A stretch of DNA of 64,000 nucleotides from VFZN01 sp963709325. GTDB lineage: Bacteria; Acidobacteriota; Vicinamibacteria; Vicinamibacterales; UBA2999. The notes under the pieces were generated by a model. The model did not search any database. It was not told the DNA's origin and saw only the letters and a program-made list of their open reading frames with translations. The position numbers and the translations under genes were made by a program. Location of the stretch: assembly GCA_963709325.1 (NCBI GenBank), contig CAVPVV010000003.1:2604001-2668000 (forward strand), read 5' to 3'. This document shows positions 1 through 7,780 of this stretch, piece after piece; the stretch's first letter is position 1, and each line of letters begins with the position of its first letter.

Positions 1-851
1 CGGAAGCCAAAGAGACCCAGGAGTTGGGGCAGGTGCTCGGTGACCATCGCGCGGAACCGGTGCGGCAGTTCCACTGGCTCGAAGCGTACGCGTCCGAGCA
101 CTTGCGACACGTTGTTCGCCACAGCCGTGGGGGGACGAATGCCCGCCGTTCCCGGGCCGAGCAGGTCGGCATGCGGCTTCAGCACGCTCACCACCACGAG
201 CACGATTGCGAAGAAAGCGGCGGTAGTCAGCCAGGGCCTGACCAGGGACAGGACTCGTCCGCGCGCCTGCACCATCTGCACGGCCAGCAACGCCGGCACG
301 GCATAGATGGTGAACTCGCGGTTCAGGAACGCGATCCCGAGAACGATCCCGAGCCAGGGCGGCCGGTCACGGAGCACCCAGATCAGGAGCACCCAGAGGA
401 ACGGCTCGACGTTGCCGCCCTGTGCTTCGACGAGGTGCGCGGCCGTGATAAACGGCGCCATCGCGAATGGCGCGGCCGCCAGGGCGGCCAACCACGGCGC
501 CAGCTTCGCCTCGCGGATCAACAGCCACCAGAGGAGCAGCGCGGCCGCGATGTTCAGGAGGATCATCGTCAGGCGCAGCGCGAACACCGTCGGCCCAAGC
601 AGCGCGAAGACGGGCGCCATCACCCACGCCTCGACCGCGAGCATGTATTCCTGCCCGTAGAAGAACAGCGGCCTGGCTCGTCCCTCGACGAGGTGCTTGG
701 CCATCAAACCGACAATCGCCTGGTCCGAGTCGAAGTAGCTCTCGCTGTAGTGGATGAAGAAAAAGGAACGTAATCCGACTGCTGCAACCAAAGCGGTCGC
801 AGCGAGTGCAAGGTGCCCGGTGCGTTGTGCGGAGGTGTTGCTGGATGTCAC
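1..851 (-). CDS. Multi-pass membrane glycosyltransferase, GT-C/GT39-like (C-terminus cut by window edge)
   Basis: The reading frame runs from a GTG at 851 to the window edge, giving about 283 residues with no stop, so the C-terminus is missing. The protein is very hydrophobic. A first membrane segment (about residues 13-34) is followed by an exported-side loop containing FDSDQA (D41 and D43), then at least five more hydrophobic segments separated by short Arg-rich loops. An acidic pair just after the first helix is typical of GT-C enzymes that use polyprenyl-phosphate sugars, as in PMT/ArnT relatives. The exact substrate cannot be read. The gene starts 28 bases after the stop of the upstream flavoenzyme on the same strand, so they may be co-transcribed. 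No strong ribosome binding site is visible. It could also be an uncharacterised DUF membrane protein with the same fold. Confidence 0.72.
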   Translation of the reverse strand, partial: MTSSNTSAQRTGHLALAATALVAAVGLRSFFFIHYSESYFDSDQAIVGLMAKHLVEGRARPLFFYGQEYMLAVEAWVMAPVFALLGPTVFALRLTMILLNIAAALLLWWLLIREAKLAPWLAALAAAPFAMAPFITAAHLVEAQGGNVEPFLWVLLIWVLRDRPPWLGIVLGIAFLNREFTIYAVPALLAVQMVQARGRVLSLVRPWLTTAAFFAIVLVVVSVLKPHADLLGPGTAGIRPPTAVANNVSQVLGRVRFEPVELPHRFRAMVTEHLPQLLGLFGF

Positions 852-879
852 GTGCTCGGCGCGTCGGCGCTCGACTGCT

Positions 880-2103
880 TCAAAGAATTCTCGCGAAGCC
901 GAAAAGCTCGTCCTCCGTCGTCGTCGAGCCCTGAAGATGCCGCAACAGGATCCGGCTGGCAACAAACGCGCGTGCCGGATCGTGGGCGGTGCCGAACGCA
1001 AACAGCTGGTGCGGGAAGTTGCGGTGCGGACCGGCGTCCAACCCACCGTCCACGCTGTGGGCCAGGTCCAGCGACCACCCATAGGCGGGCATCACGCCTG
1101 AAATATCCGGATAGAGGCGCGTGAGCTCGTACATGAGCTCGCCGGTCCGCTGCACGTCCAGGCGACGGGCCTGCGCCGGCTTCGGGCGCGCCGCATCGCG
1201 GCCGGTGACGGCAACTCGGTGATCGGCCGTCCAGCGGATCGCGTGAGGCGGCACGTCCGTGTCATAGGCGACGTGGGCATGCGGACCGATCGCACTGCGG
1301 ACGTTCTGAGGCAAGGGCTCGGTGACGACCATCCCGCGGGACTCCCAGCGGAAGTGGCGCTTCAGTCCGCGCACCAGAGCGGTCGGCTCGCCGGTGCAGT
1401 GCACCACGCGTGGCGAGACGATGCGGCCATGCGCCGTGACGACGGTGGCTTTCACGCGATCGAAGGTGATCTTCGTGACCGGGGTTCGCTCGAAAATACG
1501 GGCCCCGCGCGCCGCCGCGGCCCGGGTGAACCCGAGGAGCAGGCGGTAGGGATCGCAGGTGGCCCAGGGCGACAGCCGGGCGCCTTCGGTCGCTTCCGCG
1601 CCCGACGCCTTACGCAGCGCGAGTGACTTGAGCCAGGACGTCTCGATGGAAGCGTCGCGGCGCGCGGTCAACTCCTTCTTGAGCGCGGCCGTGTTGCTAC
1701 CGCTGGCGACGAACCGGATCGCGTCGAGCGCCTCGAATCCGCACTTGATGTCCAGCCGCCGAACGGTCGCACCCAGGTCGCGCACGCCTCTCCGCAACTG
1801 CTCGAACTGCGCCCGAGCAACGCGCCGGCCCGACGCATCCTGGAGCGCGAGGAACGAGGATGACGCTTCGCCGGCACAAATCCCCGCGCTCCGCCCGCTG
1901 CCGCCGTGGCCGAGGCGATCGGCCTCGAGCAGCAGCACCTTCATGCCCGCCGCAGCCGCGCCATACGCCGTCATCACACCGCTCAGCCCACCGCCGATGA
2001 TGACCAGCGGCGCCTCGAGCTCGCCGCGGAACATCGGGTAGGACGGGCGCTTTTTCTGGGGAATTGCGTCAATCCACGGGGACGCCCCGTAACGGGTTGG
2101 CAC
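880..2103 (-). CDS. FAD-dependent oxidoreductase, DAO (D-amino-acid oxidase-like) family
   Basis: 407 residues from a GTG start. A Rossmann FAD-binding motif, IIGGGLSG, lies at residues 35-42. An acidic residue ends the second strand (E60), followed by a GHGGSGRSAG segment (65-74) that resembles the flavin-contacting loop of gamma-glutamylputrescine oxidase and related DAO enzymes. Such enzymes oxidise amines or amino acids and release hydrogen peroxide. The C-terminal half carries a second conserved patch (PHAHVAYDTDVPPHAIRWT and RLYPDISG) typical of the family. No signal peptide is seen, so it is probably cytoplasmic. The exact substrate is unknown. The first 30 residues are not conserved-looking and the true start may be the Met at residue 24. 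It is followed by the glycosyltransferase gene on the same strand. Confidence 0.85.
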   Translation of the reverse strand: MPTRYGASPWIDAIPQKKRPSYPMFRGELEAPLVIIGGGLSGVMTAYGAAAAGMKVLLLEADRLGHGGSGRSAGICAGEASSSFLALQDASGRRVARAQFEQLRRGVRDLGATVRRLDIKCGFEALDAIRFVASGSNTAALKKELTARRDASIETSWLKSLALRKASGAEATEGARLSPWATCDPYRLLLGFTRAAAARGARIFERTPVTKITFDRVKATVVTAHGRIVSPRVVHCTGEPTALVRGLKRHFRWESRGMVVTEPLPQNVRSAIGPHAHVAYDTDVPPHAIRWTADHRVAVTGRDAARPKPAQARRLDVQRTGELMYELTRLYPDISGVMPAYGWSLDLAHSVDGGLDAGPHRNFPHQLFAFGTAHDPARAFVASRILLRHLQGSTTTEDELFGFARIL

Positions 2104-2202
2104 GAAGGAATCTTACTTGCAAAGCACTGGGAGAGAGCCGCCTGGTGCTGCCGCAGCCGCGGCCGGAACGGGAGCAGACCGCGCCGTGAACCACGAGGCG
2201 CG

Positions 2203-2308
2203 GCTGATCGGGAGGGTCTCGCCGGAGGGATGGTCCGCACCGTGGCCATGCGACTGGGAGCGACCCGGTCCGGACTATCCCGTTCGCCCTTCGTCGCTCC
2301 CGATCAGC
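2203..2308. repeat. 12-bp perfect inverted repeat in a 262-bp intergenic gap
   Basis: GCTGATCGGGAG at 2203-2214 is the exact reverse complement of CTCCCGATCAGC at 2297-2308. A second inverted pair, GGGAGCGA (2256-2263) and TCGCTCCC (2294-2301), partly overlaps it. The 2104-2365 gap holds no convincing gene. The arrangement could be a structured RNA, a small mobile-element relic or chance. It has no T-run that would make it an intrinsic terminator. Confidence 0.4.
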
Positions 2309-2365
2309 GAAGTCCCCTCCCGCCCAAGGGAAGCCGTTCCCGGCACGGATCAGCAAGCCTCCCGC

Positions 2366-3448
2366 TCAGCGAGCGCGCTCGTGTTCTTGCGCGAGCAACC
2401 GCTTTTTCCGCTCCACGCCCCACCGGTACCCGCCGAGCCCGCCCCCGGTCTGCACCACGCGATGGCAGGGGACGACGATGGCGACCGGGTTCGCGGCACA
2501 GGCGCCGGCCACGGCGCGGACGGCGCGAGGCTGGCCGATGCTGCGCGCCACTTCGGCGTAGGGACGCGTCTGCCCATACGGGATCGCCTGCAGCGCACGC
2601 CACACCTTCCACTGGAACGCCGTGGCCTGCACGTCGACCGGCAGGTCCAGTGCGGGTGCTTCGCCCTTCAGGTGATCGACGATGGCCCGGACCCACTCGG
2701 CCCTGGCCGGCTCGCCCTCACGGATCTCCGCGGCGCGATATTCGTCGCGAAGGCCCTTGGCAAGCGCCTCGTCCGAGTCCCCGAGTTTCACCGCGCAGAC
2801 GCCGTTCGCGGTCGTGCCGACGAGGAGCCGTCCGAACGGGCTGGGAACTATGGAATAGGCGATCTGCATACCGGCTCCGTGCTTGCGGTACGCGGAGGGG
2901 CTCATCCCGCGCGAGGCGCCGCTCTCGTAGAGCCGGCTGGGCGACCCGTACCCTGCCTCGTAGATGGCCGTGGTCACGTCGTTGCCGCGTCGCAGGCTCG
3001 CACGCAGGCGGTCTTCCCTGCACGCCGCCTGGTATTCGCGCGGGGACACGCCAACCAGCGCCTTGAATCGCCGCTGCAGGTGGTGCGGGCTCATCGAGGC
3101 GATCCGGCCCAGCCGGGCAAGTGTCACCGGCTGGTCGGCGTTTGCCGCCAGGTACGCCGATACCCGACGGACCGCTTCCATGCCGGGGACCCCGACATCG
3201 ATTTGATCGGGCTTGCAGCGTTTGCAGGGCCGGAAGCCGGCCTGACGCGCGGAGGTGCCGGTATCGAAGAACTTCACCCGATCGGCACGCGGCCGCCGGC
3301 TCGGGCAGCTCGGCCGGCAGTAGACGCCGGTCGAGGTGACACCGTAGACGAACGTGCCGTCGGCGGCGGGATCGCGGGCGGCCAGCGCCTTCCAACGCAG
3401 GTCGAGGCCGGTGGGAGCGCTCATGGCAATCGATTCATGCTGCATCAT
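2366..3448 (-). CDS. ada: Ada: bifunctional alkylation-response regulator / O6-methylguanine-DNA methyltransferase
   Basis: About 360 residues, close to the usual 350. The N-terminal zinc domain has Cys at 44, 48, 75 and 78 (YCRPSC and CKRC); C44 corresponds to the methylphosphotriester acceptor (Cys38 in E. coli). An AraC-type helix-turn-helix domain follows (about residues 85-190, with RRFKALVGVSPREYQ). The C-terminal methyltransferase domain carries the active-site PCHR motif with the acceptor Cys near 328. The protein repairs alkylated DNA and, once methylated, activates its own regulon. The start could be the Met codons at 3448/3445 or the one at 3424; the zinc domain is complete in all cases. 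The gene is divergent from the secreted hydrolase at 3566, and the 117-bp gap between them should hold both promoters. Confidence 0.96.
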   Translation of the reverse strand: MMQHESIAMSAPTGLDLRWKALAARDPAADGTFVYGVTSTGVYCRPSCPSRRPRADRVKFFDTGTSARQAGFRPCKRCKPDQIDVGVPGMEAVRRVSAYLAANADQPVTLARLGRIASMSPHHLQRRFKALVGVSPREYQAACREDRLRASLRRGNDVTTAIYEAGYGSPSRLYESGASRGMSPSAYRKHGAGMQIAYSIVPSPFGRLLVGTTANGVCAVKLGDSDEALAKGLRDEYRAAEIREGEPARAEWVRAIVDHLKGEAPALDLPVDVQATAFQWKVWRALQAIPYGQTRPYAEVARSIGQPRAVRAVAGACAANPVAIVVPCHRVVQTGGGLGGYRWGVERKKRLLAQEHERAR

Positions 3449-3552
3449 GTCCGCCACGATAGGCCAGCGCTCACGGGTGGTGCGATCCGCAGCTTGCGCG
3501 GACATCGAAGGGCCGGCTGTCACAACCTTCGTCCCGGCCGTGGCGGCGTGGC

Positions 3553-3566
3553 TAGACTGCCGGTCA
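3553..3566 (+). promoter_or_regulatory. Candidate -10 box for a leaderless transcript
   Basis: TAGACT at 3553-3558 lies 7 bases before the ATG at 3566. A transcript initiated at the normal distance would start at or next to the start codon. No convincing -35 hexamer or ribosome binding site is seen. Confidence 0.4.
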
Positions 3567-4621
3567 TGCGGGCACTCCTCGCCCTCACCTTCGGCGTACT
3601 GACGCTGGCCGGCATCCAGCAACCAGGCTCGCCCGTCGGCTGGCGATTCGACCTGGCGTCCGATTCGTCGCGCCGGTACGAGCCCGACTCCGGCGATCCG
3701 ACAGGACTCGGCCCGCGGCCGGTCGGGATCACGGTCTTCTACCCGGCCGCAGCCAGCAGCGATCCGCCCGCCTCTCTCGAGACGCTCGCGCGCCTGGACG
3801 CCTACAATCGGTTCCGCCGCCCGCCCGAGACAGCCTTCGATGCAGCGGCGGCGGCGGCCTTCGAAGGCGCCACACCCGGCGCATCGGCGCGGGTGCTGCG
3901 CAGCGTGCGCGATGCCCAACCATCGGCAGGGCGGCATCCGCTCGTGCTCTTCGCGCACAGCACGCCGCTCGGCATGTCGGCGATGGCCGAAGACCTGGCG
4001 GGACATGGCTTCGTCGTCGCGGGCGTCATCTCGCGCGGCGCCGAGCGCGGACCGTACCGGTTGAGCGTCGCCGACGTCCAGGCCATGACCGCTGACTTGC
4101 GGTTTGCGCTCGAGCGCGTCGGTGGCCTGCCGTTCGTGGACGCATCGCATGTCGGCGCAATCGGCATGAGCAACGGTGCGTTCGCGGCGGTCGGGCTCGC
4201 CAACCTAATCCCGATCGACGCCATCGTCAGCCTGGACGGCACGGTCGGGGAGCGCGCCGCGGCGCGGGTGCTGCCGGAGCTGGCGCCGGCGACCGCGCCG
4301 GCGACTGTGCCGCCGCTTCTGCACCTCTACGCGCCGGACAATTCCTTTCTCGACTTCGCCGAGTTGCGGAGGTGGCCCGGACGCTGCCTGACGATCCAGG
4401 TGCCGGACGTGGGACATTCCGATTTCCTGACATTCGCGCTTCTTCGACCGGTCGATCCGAACGCAAGTCCGCGTCGCGCTCGTGTGATCGAGAAATTCAC
4501 GGCGATCCGGCGGCTCACGCGCGCGTTCCTGGCCTCGCGGCTCTCGGCCGGTCCGGATCTACGACTCGAGCCCGAAGACGAGTCGCTCGGTCTCAGCGCC
4601 GCTCCGTGTGACGCACGCTGA
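3566..4621 (+). CDS. Secreted alpha/beta hydrolase, PAF-acetylhydrolase/dienelactone-hydrolase-like
   Basis: 351 residues. A short signal peptide (MRALLALTFGVLTLAG) is followed by a lipase-like chain: LVLFAHSTPLG (oxyanion region), then the nucleophile elbow G-M-S-N-G with Ser at about 202. A candidate acid lies in the HLYAPDN segment and the catalytic His in PDVGHSDF near the C-terminus. The layout matches PAF-acetylhydrolase-like or predicted dienelactone hydrolases that act on small esters. The substrate is unknown. The gene lies 17 bases upstream of penicillin acylase on the same strand, so the two could be read together, although the acylase also has its own -10-like box. Confidence 0.8.
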   Translation: MRALLALTFGVLTLAGIQQPGSPVGWRFDLASDSSRRYEPDSGDPTGLGPRPVGITVFYPAAASSDPPASLETLARLDAYNRFRRPPETAFDAAAAAAFEGATPGASARVLRSVRDAQPSAGRHPLVLFAHSTPLGMSAMAEDLAGHGFVVAGVISRGAERGPYRLSVADVQAMTADLRFALERVGGLPFVDASHVGAIGMSNGAFAAVGLANLIPIDAIVSLDGTVGERAAARVLPELAPATAPATVPPLLHLYAPDNSFLDFAELRRWPGRCLTIQVPDVGHSDFLTFALLRPVDPNASPRRARVIEKFTAIRRLTRAFLASRLSAGPDLRLEPEDESLGLSAAPCDAR

Positions 4622-4626
4622 CGCGC

Positions 4627-4639
4627 GATAATGAGCGCA
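4627..4639 (+). promoter_or_regulatory. Candidate -10 box for a leaderless transcript
   Basis: GATAAT at 4627-4632 is separated by exactly 6 bases from the ATG at 4639, which would place the transcription start at the start codon. No ribosome binding site is present. The same spacing is seen before the SelO gene. Confidence 0.45.
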
Positions 4640-7068
4640 TGCGGACGCTCGGCCGAATTCTGTTGGCCCTTCTCGTCCTCATGGCTGGTGTGATCGTCGC
4701 CGGCGGCTGTTACACGCGCGCCCAACTGCGCGGCAGCCTGCCGGTGCTGGACGGCAACATCACGATGAACGGCTTGTCGGCGAAGGTCACGGTGACCCGC
4801 GATGCGCTCGGGGTCCCGTCGATCGCCGGCGCGACGCACGCTGACGTCGCACGGGCGCTGGGCTTCCTTCACGCCCAGGATCGCTTCTTCCAGATGGACC
4901 TGCAGCGCCGTCAACCGGCCGGCGAGCTGGCCGCGCTCGTCGGAGCGCGCGCGGTCCCGGTCGACGCGGAGGTGCGCGTCCACCGCTTTCGACACGTCGC
5001 CCAGGAGGCCCTGGCCAAGGCCAGTCCCGAATGGAAGGCGTTGCTCGAGGCGTACGCTGCCGGCGTGAACGCAGGCCTGCACTCCTTGTCCGCGCCGCCG
5101 TTCGAATACCTCCTGCTCCAGGCGACGCCCGAGCCGTGGAAGCCCGAGGATTCGATCCTCACCGTGCTGGCAATGTTCTGGACGCTGCAGGGACGCCAGG
5201 CGGCGTTCGAGGAAACCAACCAGCAACTGCGCGACGCGCTTCCCGAGCCGCTCTTCCGGTTCCTGGCCGTCGTCGGGTCGGACTGGGACGCGCCTTCAGT
5301 CGGTCACCTCGCATCGCGGCCGGCCGTCCCCGGACCGGAGATTGCGGATCTGCGCGGCAACTCACCGGCAATCAGAGCGGTCGCACACAAGGATGCAAGT
5401 GTCGCTGCGGCCGGGACGTTCGACGAGCAGGCCGCGCTGATCGGCTCGAACAACTGGGCCGTTGACGGAGCGCACAGCGCCACCGGCCGCGCGATTGTCG
5501 CCAACGACATGCACCTGTCGATCGGCGTGCCGAACATCTGGTATCGCGCGTCAATGGCCTGGCCGGATCCGGCGGAGCCACTCGCCACGCTGCGCCTCGG
5601 CGGGGTCACGCTTCCAGGGCTCCCGGTCACCGTGGTCGGCAGCAATGGACATGTCGCCTGGGGCTTCACCAACACCGGCGGCGACTGGAGCGATCTGGTA
5701 CGCATCGAGCCGGACCCACGCGATCCGTCGCGCTATCTCACGCCCACCGGACCGATGTTGTTCGACCTTGGCGACGAGCAGATTGCGGTCAAGGGCGGGG
5801 CTCCGACCACGATCGCGGTGCGCGGCACCATCTGGGGGCCGATCGTCTGGAAGGACGCCGAGGGGCGAGAGTACGCGCAGCGATGGATCGCGCACGATCT
5901 GGCGCTCCTCGCCACCGATCTCGATCGGCCGGAGCGGACGCGAACCGTGGACGAGATGGTGGTTGCCTTGGTGGGCCTGGGACTGCCGAATCAAAACGTG
6001 ACCGCGGGGGACTTGAGCGGACGAATTGCCTGGACGGTTGGAGGCGCGATTCCGAAGCGTCGCGGCTTCGACGGATTCACGCCCGAGTCGTGGGCCGACG
6101 GATCGCGCGGGTGGGACGGCTTCCTCGAAGCCGGCGACTACCCACGGCTCAGCGATCCGAAGGCGGGCCGGCTCTGGACGGCAAATGCGCCGGTGGTGGA
6201 CGGTCCAGGACTCGCGGCGATTGGAGATGGCGGCTATGCGGACGGCATCCGCGCGCGCATCATCCGCGATCGGCTGTTGGAGATTCCGAAAGCGACGCCC
6301 GAGCAGATGCTAGGCGTACAGCTCGACAACACCGCGCTCTTTCTCGAACGGTGGCGCCGTGTCGCGCTCGACGTGCTGGCCGTGGGTGCGGCTGCCTCGC
6401 CAGCGGATCGCGCGGCGGCGCGGCGTGAGTTCAAGCGGCTCGTCGAGACCACGTGGACCGGTCACGCGTCACCTGAATCCGAAGCCTATCGCCTCGTGCG
6501 TACTTTCCGCCTGCAGGTCGTGAAACGCGTCCTCACGTTCGTGACCGCAGCGGCCGCGGCAAAGGACTCGTCGTTCGACTACACGCGCGCGATGCGCACC
6601 GAGGGCCCGGTCTGGACGCTCGTGTCCGAGCGCCCGATGCACCTGCTGGATCCGCAGTTCAGGAACTGGGACGAGCTGCTGCTGGCGGCGGTAGACGCGG
6701 CGATCGACGAGCTCACCGAAGGAGGAAAGCCCCTCGCGGGCCGTACCTGGGGCGAGTTCAACCGCGCGCTGATCCAGCATCCGCTGTCCAGCGCCGTTCC
6801 ACAGCTCGGGCGCTGGCTGAACATGCCGCAGGACCCGTTGCCCGGCGACGCCTACACGCCGCGCGCGCACGCGCCGCGCACCGGTCCGTCCGAGCGCATG
6901 GCCGTCTCACCTGGCGACGAAGCGCACGGCATCCTGCACATGCCGACCGGCCAGAGCGGCCACCCGCTATCGCCGTACTTCGGCGCCATGCACAAGGCCT
7001 GGGTCGACGGGTCGCCAGTGCCGTTCCTCCCCGGCCCTGCTGTTCATACGCTGACCTTCGTTCCGTAG
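4639..7068 (+). CDS. Penicillin acylase family protein (peptidase S45, Ntn hydrolase)
   Basis: 809 residues, the usual size. An N-terminal hydrophobic segment (about 7-27, ending near a Cys) should export or anchor the protein. The alpha-chain region carries the family's ALGFLHAQDRFFQMD motif. The key element is GSNNWAVDG, with the catalytic nucleophile Ser270 that becomes the N-terminus of the beta chain after autoproteolysis. A conserved HVAWGFTN segment follows around residue 340. Family members hydrolyse amide side chains of penicillins or acyl-homoserine lactones; the actual substrate here cannot be told. The stop codon TAG directly abuts the first copy of a GGGGACAGTCCCC palindrome, so the 3' untranslated region consists of repeat sequence. 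Confidence 0.93.
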   Translation: MRTLGRILLALLVLMAGVIVAGGCYTRAQLRGSLPVLDGNITMNGLSAKVTVTRDALGVPSIAGATHADVARALGFLHAQDRFFQMDLQRRQPAGELAALVGARAVPVDAEVRVHRFRHVAQEALAKASPEWKALLEAYAAGVNAGLHSLSAPPFEYLLLQATPEPWKPEDSILTVLAMFWTLQGRQAAFEETNQQLRDALPEPLFRFLAVVGSDWDAPSVGHLASRPAVPGPEIADLRGNSPAIRAVAHKDASVAAAGTFDEQAALIGSNNWAVDGAHSATGRAIVANDMHLSIGVPNIWYRASMAWPDPAEPLATLRLGGVTLPGLPVTVVGSNGHVAWGFTNTGGDWSDLVRIEPDPRDPSRYLTPTGPMLFDLGDEQIAVKGGAPTTIAVRGTIWGPIVWKDAEGREYAQRWIAHDLALLATDLDRPERTRTVDEMVVALVGLGLPNQNVTAGDLSGRIAWTVGGAIPKRRGFDGFTPESWADGSRGWDGFLEAGDYPRLSDPKAGRLWTANAPVVDGPGLAAIGDGGYADGIRARIIRDRLLEIPKATPEQMLGVQLDNTALFLERWRRVALDVLAVGAAASPADRAAARREFKRLVETTWTGHASPESEAYRLVRTFRLQVVKRVLTFVTAAAAAKDSSFDYTRAMRTEGPVWTLVSERPMHLLDPQFRNWDELLLAAVDAAIDELTEGGKPLAGRTWGEFNRALIQHPLSSAVPQLGRWLNMPQDPLPGDAYTPRAHAPRTGPSERMAVSPGDEAHGILHMPTGQSGHPLSPYFGAMHKAWVDGSPVPFLPGPAVHTLTFVP

Positions 7069-7165
7069 GGGGGACAGTCCCCCTATTCGATCCGACTCAA
7101 TGGCCTTATACGACACGACTCAGGGGACTGTCCCCCTATGCGACCCAACTAGGGGGACTGTCCCC
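7069..7165. repeat. Cluster of three GGGGAC-W-GTCCCC palindromes
   Basis: Copies lie at 7070-7082 (central A), 7123-7135 (central T) and 7153-7165 (central T), starting directly after the penicillin acylase stop. The spacers share ga-c-gact/caa fragments, suggesting an older duplicated unit. The cluster fills the space before the end of the converging gene at 7181. Confidence 0.85.
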
Positions 7166-7180
7166 AGTTGCGGGTCGCCG

Positions 7181-7684
7181 TCACCAGCGGATGCGGAGCA
7201 AGGGGCGGACAGGAGAGGGTGGTGGACTCGTGCCGCCGGGTGGCGCCGGGCGGACGCGATAGAGAGGCTGACGCGATGTGTTTGCGCGATCGAGCAAGTA
7301 ACCGACCGTGCCGTACGAGATGACGGCGCTCGCTACGAGGGTTCCCTGCGACTCGGGCAGCTCCGAGGCAACGAGCAGGCCCATGATCAGGCCGATGGCC
7401 GCCCCCTTCAGCGTCCCGTCCAGCGTCGAGTCTCGCACGCGATCGACTGTAAACACGGCGTCGCGCTGCATGACGATGGACTGCGCGCCGGTGCTGAACG
7501 TCACTTCAAGGTCGTCGGCGTCCACCAGGTTCAGGCGGCGCTCTTGTCCATTCGCATCGGTGACGTAGACCTCCTGCCCCAGCGCTTTCTGCAGACGGGC
7601 AAAATCCGCCAGCCGTGCCGGCGTGAGCGTTGGATCGGGAACCGACATGATCCCGAATATGAGCGGCATGATCAGGTATCCCAT
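7181..7684 (-). CDS. Small membrane protein of unknown function
   Basis: 167 residues if translation begins at the ATG at 7684, which has a good ribosome binding site (GGAGG five bases upstream); an earlier Met at 7744 lacks one. An N-terminal hydrophobic stretch (MGYLIMPLIFGIM) is followed by a short soluble part (QEVYVTDANGQERRLNLV), which reads like a small beta domain. A glycine-rich hydrophobic hairpin follows (LKGAAIGLIMGLLVASE, then VASAVISYGTVGYLLD), and the tail is Pro/Arg-rich. I do not recognise the family. It converges on penicillin acylase, with the palindrome cluster between them, and lies downstream of the regulator at 7781-9232 on the same strand. Confidence 0.65.
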   Translation of the reverse strand: MGYLIMPLIFGIMSVPDPTLTPARLADFARLQKALGQEVYVTDANGQERRLNLVDADDLEVTFSTGAQSIVMQRDAVFTVDRVRDSTLDGTLKGAAIGLIMGLLVASELPESQGTLVASAVISYGTVGYLLDRANTSRQPLYRVRPAPPGGTSPPPSPVRPLLRIRW

Positions 7685-7780
7685 GGCGTCCTCCAGGCTC
7701 GAATTCGCGAGCCAGGGCCACGGTAGCCCCCGCGGTAGACGCAAGTCCTGAGAGCGGCCTGAGAAAGGATGAAGAATCGT

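Noticed and set aside
24..773. Long plus-strand open frame at the left edge (249 codons)
   Set aside because: It is antisense to a clear multi-pass membrane protein; its translation is Arg/Glu/His/Gln-rich with no domain pattern, a typical shadow in GC-rich DNA.
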